Positions 17,098 to 25,902 of a stretch of DNA of 64,000 nt are shown one piece after another (the stretch's first letter is position 1; the number at the start of each line of letters is the position of its first letter). The notes beneath the pieces are model-generated. The model ran no database searches. It worked only from the letters and a program-made list of their open reading frames with translations, and had not been told where the DNA came from. The position numbers were made by a program, and so were the translations under genes. This DNA comes from Methanobrevibacter sp. YE315 (GTDB lineage: Archaea > Methanobacteriota > Methanobacteria > Methanobacteriales > Methanobacteriaceae), in the NCBI RefSeq assembly GCF_001548675.1, contig NZ_CP010834.1, positions 1,771,501-1,835,500 on the forward strand, read 5' to 3'.

Positions 17098-17256
17098 ATG
17101 TCAGAGTTGAATATTGAAGTTTTAAAAGAAATTGTTGAAAAATTACCTAATGATTTTATAGTTGAATTTAAAGATAGAAACGGTTCTACTGTTACTGTAT
17201 CTGATGATATTAATGTTAAAATATCTGAAAAGAAATTAGTATTGAGAACATACTAA
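17098..17256 (+). CDS. Small hypothetical protein (52 residues)
   Basis: An open frame of 52 codons from ATG 17098 to TAA, with a protein-like composition: a helix LNIEVLKEIVEKLP and then strands FIVEFKDRNGS, VTVSDD and INVKISEKK, a plausible alpha/beta mini-domain. The ribosome binding site is poor. TATA-like AATATTAG and AGATATAACA precede it, so it may be leaderless. No family recognised. Confidence 0.4.
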   Translation: MSELNIEVLKEIVEKLPNDFIVEFKDRNGSTVTVSDDINVKISEKKLVLRTY

Positions 17257-17304
17257 AATATTTGTTAATTTTTAAATAAAAAAGAAAAAGAGTTAACATT
17301 AACG

Positions 17305-18117
17305 TTAACTACTATACAAATCTGTGAATATCCAGGATGGATCATAAGCTATAAGATATCCATCTTCACACCAAATTGATCTAACATTTCCTGAAGTTGT
17401 ATCTGCTACTGCTGCAGGATCACGATTAATCCAATTACCTCCAGTATGTTTTTTATGCTTTAATCTTAATCTGATATGGCCTGTTCCACTTACCCGGCAT
17501 TTAACGTGGACAAATTGTACATCATATCCTAATGATTTAGCTATTCTATAATAGACTTGTCCCCAGTCTACACAATTGGAACCTTTTCCGGCTTTGGCAT
17601 CATTGATTGTTTTCTTGTCTGTTTTTTGTGAATCAAAGTATTTACTATATAATTTCTTCTTTGCTATAATAGCTAATGCTTCATCTATTGTATTTCCTTT
17701 GAAGTTAAATACATTGATAAACAACTTCATTGTGGAATCTTTGTAATCTGGAAGTTTGGACATCCTGTATACAATAGCTGGAAGTCTTTTATTTGCTCTA
17801 ATGTAGGCTTCTGTCCTTATGGCCATATCTACATATTCAGCTTTATCAATTTGTTCTCCGTTCTTTAATGTTACATAGTTTGGAAGGAAATCTAATGACT
17901 TGTTATCTTTGATTAAGGCCATTGTATACATTGATACCAGTTTATCGTTTCCTAATTTCTTTGCTTTCTTTTCTATATCGTTACAACTACCTTTTAATGT
18001 TAATATTTGGTAATGGTCACGTTTCTTATATTTCTTTTTGTTTTGGAGTAGCCAGTATGCTATGGAATTCATAGCTTGGCAGAAGTTTGTCCAACTAATA
18101 GATTTATTATCTGACAT
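17305..18117 (-). CDS. Pseudomurein endoisopeptidase-like lysin (transglutaminase fold)
   Basis: 270 residues. Residues 80-120 (EYVDMAIRTEAYIRANKRLP) match the pseudomurein-binding repeat that anchors enzymes to methanogen cell walls. The C-terminal domain has the papain/transglutaminase triad: Cys182 in GSNCVDWG, His214 in GTGHIRLRL and Asp233 in NRDPAA. Enzymes of this type (PeiW/PeiP of Methanothermobacter virus and prophage, PeiR of the Methanobrevibacter ruminantium prophage) cleave the peptide cross-link of pseudomurein to release virions. One binding repeat is visible where others have several. A possible holin is at 41912. AT-only upstream sequence suggests a leaderless start. Confidence 0.85.
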   Translation of the reverse strand: MSDNKSISWTNFCQAMNSIAYWLLQNKKKYKKRDHYQILTLKGSCNDIEKKAKKLGNDKLVSMYTMALIKDNKSLDFLPNYVTLKNGEQIDKAEYVDMAIRTEAYIRANKRLPAIVYRMSKLPDYKDSTMKLFINVFNFKGNTIDEALAIIAKKKLYSKYFDSQKTDKKTINDAKAGKGSNCVDWGQVYYRIAKSLGYDVQFVHVKCRVSGTGHIRLRLKHKKHTGGNWINRDPAAVADTTSGNVRSIWCEDGYLIAYDPSWIFTDLYSS

Positions 18118-18236
18118 ATTATATTATTTATATAAACAAGATAATAAATTTGTTGGAATGTATGGTGAAAGATAAAGAATCTGCAGAGTATAATGAAAAT
18201 AGTGGTGGAAAAACACTACAGAAACTTTTATAATAT

Positions 18237-18782
18237 CTATTCTTTATCTTCCACGGATTCTAGTATTTCATTCATCAATTTAACAGTGTCAATATTATTT
18301 TCAGCACCCACTTCATATTCAATAATAGAGCCAACTATTTTATCCAGTGATCTGTCTTGAATAGCGGATACGACTCTTAATTTTTTGTGAGTTTCAAAAT
18401 CTACTTTAACATTAATTCTTTTTCTTGGATTTCCTTTATCCAAAAGCTTATCGTTGATATCATAAGCGGTATTGTCAATGTCTACTCGTTTTAGCCACCC
18501 ATATATTTTTTCGGAATTATCAAATGACATTTTAACATATTTAACAATGTCCAAATCAGATATTTTATCACCTATGATTGCTGTAGCTACTTTTTCTATA
18601 GTAGTGTCTTTTGATGCAGCTATTACCTTTAATGCCCTATGAGTATTCGGGAATATCTTGACTGTTATTTGCTTTTTAGGAAGCTCCCCCATTTCATCAA
18701 GGAAATCTTCACGCACTTGTCTCATTTTGTTTTCACGTTCCACTTGCTTTTGAATTAACTCATCAAATTTATCATCTGTCAT
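18237..18782 (-). CDS. Tandem ribbon-helix-helix regulator
   Basis: 181 residues with two ribbon-helix-helix-like units. The first runs about 36-75 (KQITVKIFPNTHRALKVIAA...ATAI), the second about 121-160 (KRINVKVDFETHKKLRVVSA...GSII). Both have the strand then T/S-H-+-x-L-+-V helix pattern of Arc/MetJ-type repressors. One chain could therefore bind like a built-in dimer. A strong AAGGAGGT site precedes the ATG. With repeat copy C upstream it is a good candidate for the regulator of the three-copy repeat; this is inference. Confidence 0.7.
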   Translation of the reverse strand: MTDDKFDELIQKQVERENKMRQVREDFLDEMGELPKKQITVKIFPNTHRALKVIAASKDTTIEKVATAIIGDKISDLDIVKYVKMSFDNSEKIYGWLKRVDIDNTAYDINDKLLDKGNPRKRINVKVDFETHKKLRVVSAIQDRSLDKIVGSIIEYEVGAENNIDTVKLMNEILESVEDKE

Positions 18783-18888
18783 TTTAATACCTCCTTCTTA
18801 ACTAATTATGTAATTACATTTTATATGTACTTACATATAGTATGTTTTTATAAGTATATAAACATTATCATTGAATTAAAAATATGCC

Positions 18889-18933
18889 GTCCAACTCTCT
18901 TGGACATGTTGCGACGAACGAAGTGAGTCGCAA
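18889..18933. other. Pair of adjacent hairpins, GC-rich
   Basis: GTCCAA/TTGGAC (18889-18894 with 18900-18905) is followed by TTGCGAC/GTCGCAA (18909-18915 with 18927-18933). The loop GAACGAAGTGA resembles the loop of a hairpin near 52363 in the large hairpin array (GAGCGAAGCGA). Otherwise the gap 18783-19213 holds only repeat copy C and TACTTAC-like motifs near 18828. Confidence 0.5.
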
Positions 18934-19100
18934 TAGGTATATAGGGAGAAAATAAGTTGTAGTTTCGTTTATTTCTACATTAATATTAACAATTGCATCT
19001 CCGTTAATGAAATTATAATATTTTAAAAGTTGGTGGATTCTATGTTTCAGGTTAAATAATTTTAAAGTCCAATCAATAGCTATTAATTTAATGAACTCAC

Positions 19101-19160
19101 ATTAACATTAACGGAAGGGTTTTCACAATTCAATTCTGATTTTAAACTGTGATATATATG
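19101..19160 (-). repeat. Three-copy regulatory repeat, copy C
   Basis: ATTAACATTAACG at 19101-19113 and GATATATATG at 19151-19160, 50 bases apart, then TTTTTAATAGCTAA as in copy B. It lies upstream of the ribbon-helix-helix gene. Confidence 0.65.
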
Positions 19161-19213
19161 AAATAGTTTTTAAAAATAGGTTTTTAATAGCTAATGGTTA
19201 CCGTTAATGTCAG

Positions 19214-19612
19214 TTAATATTTATCAATGTCTCTGTTGTGAATCCACTCACGGTGTTTTCCAATAGCTACACTAACAATAACATCAATGAGATCCACTTC
19301 ATCAGTCTGTTTGAAATAATAATAAGCTGGCCCTTCCAACATTTGTCTTAAATCATAGAATGGCCTAGGTTTAACCGCATTAGGATTCATCAATCCGTAA
19401 TTCTTTAATATCTTTATATTATCTGTTTCGTATTTCTCCAGCTTAGCTTTCTGAACTTTACTTGCTACTGTCTTTTCTTTTTTGTCAAATATCATAGCTA
19501 TCTGTGATGAATCAATTAATACGCTGGATTCAATTAACAGCAGGTTTATTTCTTTACCTTTGACTGTTATTGTTGTTACATATGAATTTTCATTATCTAG
19601 AAATAATTTCAT
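19214..19612 (-). CDS. Hypothetical protein, possibly RhuM/antirepressor-like
   Basis: 132 residues. The middle (SSQIAMIFDKKEKTVASKVQKAKLEK) looks like a helix-turn-helix, followed by NAVKPRPFYDL and a C-terminal helical region. The strand-HTH-PxPFYDL order is reminiscent of the N-terminal domain of RhuM-type proteins, some of which act as phage antirepressors. The match is by eye only. GAGG precedes the ATG, and an ATAGCTACTTT motif lies 23 bases upstream. Confidence 0.45.
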   Translation of the reverse strand: MKLFLDNENSYVTTITVKGKEINLLLIESSVLIDSSQIAMIFDKKEKTVASKVQKAKLEKYETDNIKILKNYGLMNPNAVKPRPFYDLRQMLEGPAYYYFKQTDEVDLIDVIVSVAIGKHREWIHNRDIDKY

Positions 19613-19731
19613 TTTATAGCCTCATTTATATATTATAGCTACTTTGTTAAATATTTTTTTTAAAATCATGGTGTTATGCAATAACAAAAGTTTTATGAAT
19701 TGTATGTAATATATGTTAATTAGGTGACAGT

Positions 19732-21195
19732 ATGGAAAAACAGATTGACTTGAGAAAACTTGTTAAAAGGATAAATAATACTTATATCCACTTTAATGTA
19801 GGATTTAATAATGATGGATCTACATGGCCAATAACTGATAATTTATATTATATTAAAGAAGCATTGAATAAATATTGTAAATCATATTTTCAACTTGGAT
19901 TTTTTGTCTATAATGCTGATTCTGATGAACCCTGTTTTATATTTGATGATCCGAGTTTTATCAAAGGAATTGTAGGTAGAAACCCAAATGCAACTCCGCC
20001 AACATCAGTTGCATCACAAAATTTGAATGATGAATATTATGACAGATATAAAGGTTATATGGGAGGATATGGAATTTATCTTGATAAGGATTTAAATGTA
20101 GACTATGCATATACATTAAAAACTCAAACATCTGACGATAGGATTTATTTAACACATCATGATTTTAAAGATGCAATTGATGGAGATATAATTAAAGAAC
20201 ATATATTTTCATTAATAGATAATGCAGATATTCGAACAAGTAGTGTAAGCGAAGGATATGATAAAGAAGTGAGTTTGACAAAATTAGTTGATCTTAAAAC
20301 TGAGATATTATGTTTCGTAAATGACAAATGTTTTGATATCAGACAAGAAAAGGAAATTTTAAAGGAATTAAATAAAGAAAGAACTCCTTATTGGAGGCGA
20401 ATTTATAGCATTTTAAATATGGTTTTGAATAATGGAGGAAAATTATATTTTGAATTAGAAGAAGATGAAGGTATTTTTGTTATTAGAAAGAATCCTGATA
20501 AAGATGTTTCACAAGTTGGAATATACTCTCCTGAGGACGGAGAAGTTTTACTTGATAAAGAAAGTGATGAAGACATTTACATTAATACTCTTGAATTCAA
20601 ACCAAAATATACCAGTATGGATGATGTCAATCTAGAACTTAAAGATAAAAAAATAAACTTAGATAGCACTATGGCTCGTGTGAGTATGCCTGATTTTTAC
20701 GCTGGACCCACTGTTGAGAGTGAATATGATGGTATATACATACACACTGTATATGCACATAAAGGGTCTGTTGGCGGTGCGATTTATGAATATGAAATCG
20801 ATGACGATGACTTTGTAACTGTTGGAATACAATCTGGTTTAGGGGATTATAATTTAAGATTAAGTCCACAATGTTACACTGGAGATGAAGCTGGAGATTA
20901 TGGAATTGAGGTTGATGATGATGGTACAGTTTACTTATGTGAAAATACGGGAGGTATGTTTGGAGGAGTAAGGAGAATACGTGATTTATCAGAACCTCTA
21001 AATGCTTTTGTTGTTGAAATTTTGATGAATACAATTGTTTTTGAAGATCCTTTATTGGATGAAGGTGTGATGTATTGTCCAGATTGTGGAGAAGATTATC
21101 ATAATGGTGAAGAATCATGTCCTGATTGTGGAACAGAATTAGTCACAAAATTCGAAATGGACATGTTAGAATACAAAAATTTTATGATTTATTAA
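19732..21195 (+). CDS. Large cargo protein of the GYGIYLDKDLN family with C-terminal zinc ribbon
   Basis: 487 residues. Residues 60-165 are homologous to the gene at 11024 (DEYYDRY, GYGIYLDKDLNVDYAY, HHDFKDAIDGDIIK). Residues 220-290 form a new segment, and 330-440 repeat a related motif (GDYNLRL then DYGIEVDDDGTVYLC), so the fold may occur twice. The C-terminus has a Cys4 ribbon, CPDCG-x9-CPDCG. TTAGGTGA precedes the ATG. No catalytic motif stands out. It sits between lysis and capsid genes on the opposite strand, a typical cargo position. Function unknown. Confidence 0.6.
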   Translation: MEKQIDLRKLVKRINNTYIHFNVGFNNDGSTWPITDNLYYIKEALNKYCKSYFQLGFFVYNADSDEPCFIFDDPSFIKGIVGRNPNATPPTSVASQNLNDEYYDRYKGYMGGYGIYLDKDLNVDYAYTLKTQTSDDRIYLTHHDFKDAIDGDIIKEHIFSLIDNADIRTSSVSEGYDKEVSLTKLVDLKTEILCFVNDKCFDIRQEKEILKELNKERTPYWRRIYSILNMVLNNGGKLYFELEEDEGIFVIRKNPDKDVSQVGIYSPEDGEVLLDKESDEDIYINTLEFKPKYTSMDDVNLELKDKKINLDSTMARVSMPDFYAGPTVESEYDGIYIHTVYAHKGSVGGAIYEYEIDDDDFVTVGIQSGLGDYNLRLSPQCYTGDEAGDYGIEVDDDGTVYLCENTGGMFGGVRRIRDLSEPLNAFVVEILMNTIVFEDPLLDEGVMYCPDCGEDYHNGEESCPDCGTELVTKFEMDMLEYKNFMIY

Positions 21196-21246
21196 TTAGT
21201 TTATTAAAAGAGTATAGGAATTATTATAACATATAAAAATAGTTTG

Positions 21247-21357
21247 AAGCTGGGAGAGGGTCAAAATCCCAGCTTGCCAAGGAATTTTGAGTTAAAAACT
21301 CTTAGCAGAAGATGTTAGTGAAGAAAAGCAATTAAAACTCCACTAATCATAGTCCTT
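21247..21357. ncRNA. Candidate structured RNA or compound terminator between convergent genes
   Basis: AAGCTGGGA/TCCCAGCTT (21247-21255 with 21267-21275) is a perfect nine-pair stem. Beyond it AAGGA (21279) can pair with TCCTT (21353) and enclose two more stems, GAGTT/AACTC (21289 with 21297) and TTAGTG/CACTAA (21315 with 21341), a three-way junction. It lies between the cargo gene ending at 21195 and the capsid gene ending at 21432. Strand not determined. Confidence 0.4.
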
Positions 21358-21431
21358 TGAGATTTTATATTCTTTTATCCCTACACGCACCTCCTACGAA
21401 AGGGCAATATTTAGGAGATTAAATATGGTTT

Positions 21432-22358
21432 TTATGCTCTGAAATTACCTTTGATGATTCTGTTAGGCGCATTCATTAACACCCCCACACTTGAAAGTAT
21501 GAATAGCTTTGTATACATTGGCAATTCATCACGAATATCCTTTCTCATGAATTCAATCAAGGGATAGAAATCATACATCTCACCATCAGGACCTAAAGGT
21601 GCAACGGTTGTCCCAGTAGTTCTGGAGTATAATAATTTCATTCCAGGATTGATATAATCCATACCGATGTAGGTTTTGTCACCCATTTCAGAACCTCCAT
21701 CACATACAGCAGTTCCAAGGATATCAATGTTGTCTACTCCATAATAGCTTTGGATTAATTCTACCGGTTCGACTTTTCTGTTGCTTGAGAATATGTCTGA
21801 TTTCAAGGTTGTTAATGATTTGTAGCTTACTGCCATACTGTTTAAGTTAGCATAACTACCTGCTGACTCTTTGAATTTCTCTTGGGCTTTCAAGATAGTC
21901 ATACCAGTATCATCACCACTTTCAAAGTTGTAGGTAGCTACTTTAGATGAATTCATAATCATGTCAATAGCTGCCTTTTCAATACTCCTACCTATAAGAA
22001 TTCCTACGTCTTGTAACATGTCATTAACGCTTATTAAATTGGAATCAAGCATTTGGGCTGAAACGTTCAATACTCCACCTATAGTGTCGATACTGATAGT
22101 TTCACTGATTGGTTTTCTGACGTTTAATTCCTGAAGTGTTGCGCCAGGAGCAATATCTTTAGCCTCTCCAAGTACACCACTTTGAATAGCTTCTTCTATA
22201 TTGACTCTTTGAGACATGTAAGTGTAATATTGTGAGTTCTCTTGAATTTCTTGCTTTGGGAGCAATCTGGTGAATTTCATCCATTTAGCAGAAGTATCAG
22301 CAACAATTTGTGCCATTACTTCATTTTGTACTTTTGCATCATTTCCTTTGGTTAACAT
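21432..22358 (-). CDS. Major capsid protein, HK97-fold type, copy 1
   Basis: 308 residues with AGGAGG before the ATG. The pattern of an acidic N-terminal arm, a central region ending TISIDTIGGVLNVS and a C-terminal FYPLIEFMRKDIRDELP fits HK97-type major capsid proteins. It is closely related to the next gene over the full length (IAPGATLQELNVRKP against IAPGASLQELNIRKP). It forms the head shell, perhaps mixed with the paralogue. No protease-removed N-terminal delta domain is obvious. The assignment rests on gene order with the decoration protein, and on length and sequence pattern. Confidence 0.65.
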   Translation of the reverse strand: MLTKGNDAKVQNEVMAQIVADTSAKWMKFTRLLPKQEIQENSQYYTYMSQRVNIEEAIQSGVLGEAKDIAPGATLQELNVRKPISETISIDTIGGVLNVSAQMLDSNLISVNDMLQDVGILIGRSIEKAAIDMIMNSSKVATYNFESGDDTGMTILKAQEKFKESAGSYANLNSMAVSYKSLTTLKSDIFSSNRKVEPVELIQSYYGVDNIDILGTAVCDGGSEMGDKTYIGMDYINPGMKLLYSRTTGTTVAPLGPDGEMYDFYPLIEFMRKDIRDELPMYTKLFILSSVGVLMNAPNRIIKGNFRA

Positions 22359-22372
22359 TTAACATTTCCTCC

Positions 22373-23311
22373 TTATGGTCTGCAAGTACCTTTCAAAGCA
22401 AGTCCAGGTTTATTTAATAATATTCCCACTTTACTTTGTATAAATAATTTGGTATATTGAGGTAACTCATCATAGATGTCTTTACGCATGATTTCAATAA
22501 TAGGATAAAAGTCTGCAATGTTCTCATCACTTGTAATAGGTGCAACAGTAGTTCCAGAGGATTTGGAATACAATACTGTTAATGGAGCATTTCTAAGATC
22601 AAAACCAATATATTGTTTTTCACCTATTAATGATCCACCGTCAGCTTGTGTAGTTCCTAAAAGATCAATGTTATCAATACCGTAGTATTCTTTAATGTCT
22701 TCAACAGGTCGAACTAACTTGTTAGAACTGTATGCTAATTGTTTAACGTATGATAATGTTTTGTAAGACTCTGCCATTATTGTTAAATCAGCACCAGCCC
22801 CTGCGTTGCCTTTGAATGCTTCTTGTGCTTTAATGACAAAGTTACCGAAAGCATCCATAGTATCATCAGTTTGAGTAGTATTATATTGCGGAACATTTGG
22901 AGAGCTAATTATTGTATCGTAAATGTTATATTCAATACGATTTGCAATAACGGTAGCTACATCACCTAATAAATCTTCAAATGAAACAATATCAGAATCA
23001 AACACGTCTTTATTAACATTAAGGACACCACCAACAGTATCAATACTGATAGTGTCTGTTACTGGTTTTCTAATGTTTAATTCTTGCAGGGATGCACCTG
23101 GAGCAATGTCTTTGGCCTCGCCGAGCAATCCTTTTTTGATAGCTTCATCAAGATTGATGTTTTGTCTGAAATATGTGTAGTAATCGGAGTTCTCTTTGAT
23201 TTCTTGTTTAGGAAACAATCTAGCTAACTTCAATCTTTTTGCGGTTTCATCAGTAATGGTTTGAGCTATTACCTCGTTTTGCACTTTAGTATTATTTCCT
23301 TTTGTAATCAT
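22373..23311 (-). CDS. Major capsid protein, HK97-fold type, copy 2
   Basis: 312 residues, an end-to-end paralogue of copy 1 with identical blocks (AKDIAPGA, YYGIDNIDLLGT against YYGVDNIDILGT, SGTTVAP). AAGGTGAT precedes the ATG. Two tandem capsid genes suggest hexamer and penton specialisation, or a shell of mixed subunits. They are separated from each other by 14 bases and from the decoration gene by 11, so the three form one operon. Confidence 0.65.
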   Translation of the reverse strand: MITKGNNTKVQNEVIAQTITDETAKRLKLARLFPKQEIKENSDYYTYFRQNINLDEAIKKGLLGEAKDIAPGASLQELNIRKPVTDTISIDTVGGVLNVNKDVFDSDIVSFEDLLGDVATVIANRIEYNIYDTIISSPNVPQYNTTQTDDTMDAFGNFVIKAQEAFKGNAGAGADLTIMAESYKTLSYVKQLAYSSNKLVRPVEDIKEYYGIDNIDLLGTTQADGGSLIGEKQYIGFDLRNAPLTVLYSKSSGTTVAPITSDENIADFYPIIEIMRKDIYDELPQYTKLFIQSKVGILLNKPGLALKGTCRP

Positions 23312-23322
23312 TAATTATCACC

Positions 23323-23817
23323 TTAAGTTGAACCTGTGGTTCCAATATCGTATGGCCTGAATACTTCAATGTATTTGTAATCATCTGAGCTTGTTACTGG
23401 ATGCATTGCAATATATTCCCCATCATCGGATTTGATAGCTCCAGTAGATGTTAAAGCTATTCTATCATTAACAGCAATGTTGGATAATCCACTAGCTAAT
23501 TTTAATCTGAATAAATGACCTAATACAAGAATAGCTGTTTTTCTTTTTCCACCAGTCATTGTAACTGGATCGTTAACTGCAATACCTAAAATAATTTCAC
23601 CTTCTCCTCCGGAGAATTTTTTAACGGTAGGTTTTCCGATGTCTGAGTTTGCAGATAATGTAACTGCATCGTCAACTTTAATTTTAGTTCCTGCATATTC
23701 ATAACCAGGAGTTTCCCCAGTCGGGGTTGTTACGGTGGTTGCAGTGATTGTACCTTCATCTAGAAGGAAAGTTGTGACTTCTTTTCTTTCTTCAAGTAAA
23801 ACAATTGAATCTGGCAT
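23323..23817 (-). CDS. Head decoration protein-like, paralogue family member 1
   Basis: 164 residues, beta-rich, without Cys. The start (IVLLEERKEVTTFLLDEG) and centre (KTAILVLGHLFRLKLASG) match the N-terminal domain of the gene at 40394 (IVLLEQRKEVTTFLLDDG, SVLVLGQLYRLKLASG) and, more distantly, that at 42578. Position just before the capsid genes fits a capsid cement protein. GGAGG precedes the ATG. Upstream, an ATAGCTACTTT motif (23881) and TATA-like TTATATATAAATA mark the operon promoter. Confidence 0.65.
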   Translation of the reverse strand: MPDSIVLLEERKEVTTFLLDEGTITATTVTTPTGETPGYEYAGTKIKVDDAVTLSANSDIGKPTVKKFSGGEGEIILGIAVNDPVTMTGGKRKTAILVLGHLFRLKLASGLSNIAVNDRIALTSTGAIKSDDGEYIAMHPVTSSDDYKYIEVFRPYDIGTTGST

Positions 23818-24035
23818 AAATGTCCTCCACTTAATTTATTATATAATTTATTATTTATAATATATAAATATTTATATATAATAGCTACTTTTTTAAAAAT
23901 TTAATAACAACAATATTCCCTAACTTAAAAATTTCATCATTAAATTACAATTCAAATAAAAATAAACATAAATAGTGCATAACTTATAAATAGTAATATA
24001 TTAAGAAAATTTACTTCTAAACTAAGGGTGATAGA

Positions 24036-25898
24036 ATGGCAAATTCTTTAATTGAAGAACTACCGAAGATTATTAAAAAAGGTAGAAAAGAAGCAAATAA
24101 AATATTAGAAGGATTGTCCGATGATAGTAGATTAACTTTACAAACTAATGAGTTAGTGTTGCCATCAAAAGACCAAAGTGGATATTTTAAAGAAGAAATA
24201 AAAGAAATTAATGAAGACCAATGGTTTAATAAATTAATTTATGGAGATAACTTATTAGCCATGCAAGCATTACTAGCAGGCGATGAAACAACTCCTTCAA
24301 TGCGAGGAAAAGTAGACTTGATTTATATAGACCCACCCTATGACTCCAAAGCGGATTATAGGACAAAAGTACAACTCCCAAATACAGAAATTGAACAAAA
24401 ACCAACTGTTATTGAGCAATTTGCATATAAAGATACATGGAAAAATGGAACTGCTAGTTATTTGGAAATGATTTATCCTAGATTATTATTAATGAAAGAA
24501 TTATTAAGTCCAACTGGTTCCCTCATGGTTCATGTTGATTGGCACGTTTCACATTATGTTAAATTACTATTAGATGATATATTTGGTAAAGATCATTTTA
24601 AAAATGAAATTATATGGGGGTATGGCGGAGGAGGAGCTCCTAAATCCCATTATCCAAGAAAGCACGATAATATTTTATGGTATGTTAATGGAGATAAATG
24701 GACTTTTAATAAACAATATAGACCTTATTCTGAAAAAACATTACAAAGAGGATTAACTGCAGTTAAAGGTGATTCTTATTCACTTAGTGACGAAGGAGCA
24801 GGTCTAGATGATTGGTGGACAGATAGCAGCGTTCAAAAAATTTTAAGCCCCACTGCATATGAAAATCTTAAATATGCTACACAAAAACCCGAAAGTTTAT
24901 TGAAAAGAATCATACTAGGACATAGTAATGAAGGAGATATAATCGCTGATTTTTTCATGGGAACTGGGACTACTGGTGCTGTTGCTGAAAAAAATAATAG
25001 AAGATGGATTATGTCTGATTTAGGCAAACCTGCAACAATGATTACTCGTAAAAGATTGATTGACCAAGAAGCAAATCCATTCCTATACCAATCTATTGGT
25101 GATTATCAAAAAGAGCAATATGAACAATCAGAATTTAGAACTATACGTGATTTATCACATGTAGTTATGAGTTTATATGGTGCTTTACCATTTAATGATA
25201 ATGAATCTCGAACTAATTTAGGTTATATTAAAGATAAGAAAACATTAGTCCTTGTTGATTCACCATCTAAATTAACTGGTTATAATACTCTCATTAAAGC
25301 TCAAAAATTAAGAAATACTTATCAAGGTGGATGGGATAATGTTGTTGTTTTAGGGTGGAATTTTGTTCAAAACATCGGCCAAATAATATCTGATTTGAAT
25401 GATAAAAAATTAAATGTTTTAGTCATTCCTCCTGATTTATTAGAACAATTAAAAACTAAAACAAAAGCCAAACAGTTAATTAAAACTGGTAATTTGAGAT
25501 TTTCATCATTACAATATCTAACTGTTAAAGAACCAGTAGTTGAACATTATAATGATGAATTAGAAATATTAACTGTTGAATTAGATAATTATGTGTTGTT
25601 GTCCCCTGAAGCATTACCTTTAGATGATTCAAATAAAAAGAAACTATCAGAAATAATAGGTAATGATCCATTAGCATTAATTGAATATTGGAGTATTGAT
25701 CCGGATTATGATGGAAAAGTATTTAGGAGCAAATGGCAAGATTACCGTGAAAATACAGCTAATGATAATGATCCTTATAGAGTTATTAGACGTGCAAGAA
25801 TTAATGTTCCTAAAATAAATGCAAAAAGGACAATATGTGTAAAAGCTGTTGATGTGTTTGGATTTGAAAGTGCCACTACAATTAGAATAGGAGAGTAA
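24036..25898 (+). CDS. mod: Type III restriction-modification methyltransferase subunit (Mod)
   Basis: 620 residues. The catalytic DPPY is at 99-102 and the AdoMet motif [11 protein letters not shown] near 305-315, in the beta-class order of N6-adenine methyltransferases. The region between (about 190-290) is the likely target recognition domain. GGGTGATAG precedes the ATG. Mod recognises and methylates an asymmetric DNA site and is needed for cleavage by Res, the next gene, four bases downstream. It is complete and lies in the cargo island between capsid and fibre modules; the virus thus carries its own immunity to rival DNA. Confidence 0.92.
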   Translation: MANSLIEELPKIIKKGRKEANKILEGLSDDSRLTLQTNELVLPSKDQSGYFKEEIKEINEDQWFNKLIYGDNLLAMQALLAGDETTPSMRGKVDLIYIDPPYDSKADYRTKVQLPNTEIEQKPTVIEQFAYKDTWKNGTASYLEMIYPRLLLMKELLSPTGSLMVHVDWHVSHYVKLLLDDIFGKDHFKNEIIWGYGGGGAPKSHYPRKHDNILWYVNGDKWTFNKQYRPYSEKTLQRGLTAVKGDSYSLSDEGAGLDDWWTDSSVQKILSPTAYENLKYATQKPESLLKRIILGHSNEGDIIADFFMGTGTTGAVAEKNNRRWIMSDLGKPATMITRKRLIDQEANPFLYQSIGDYQKEQYEQSEFRTIRDLSHVVMSLYGALPFNDNESRTNLGYIKDKKTLVLVDSPSKLTGYNTLIKAQKLRNTYQGGWDNVVVLGWNFVQNIGQIISDLNDKKLNVLVIPPDLLEQLKTKTKAKQLIKTGNLRFSSLQYLTVKEPVVEHYNDELEILTVELDNYVLLSPEALPLDDSNKKKLSEIIGNDPLALIEYWSIDPDYDGKVFRSKWQDYRENTANDNDPYRVIRRARINVPKINAKRTICVKAVDVFGFESATTIRIGE

Positions 25899-25902
25899 TT
25901 CA

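Noticed and set aside
20669-21118. 149-residue minus-strand frame rich in His and Leu
   Set aside because: Antisense of the well supported zinc-ribbon cargo gene; no start signal.
21247-21275. tRNA fragment (T-arm-like GGGTCAAAATCCC)
   Set aside because: No D arm, anticodon arm or acceptor stem nearby; explained better as a nine-pair hairpin.
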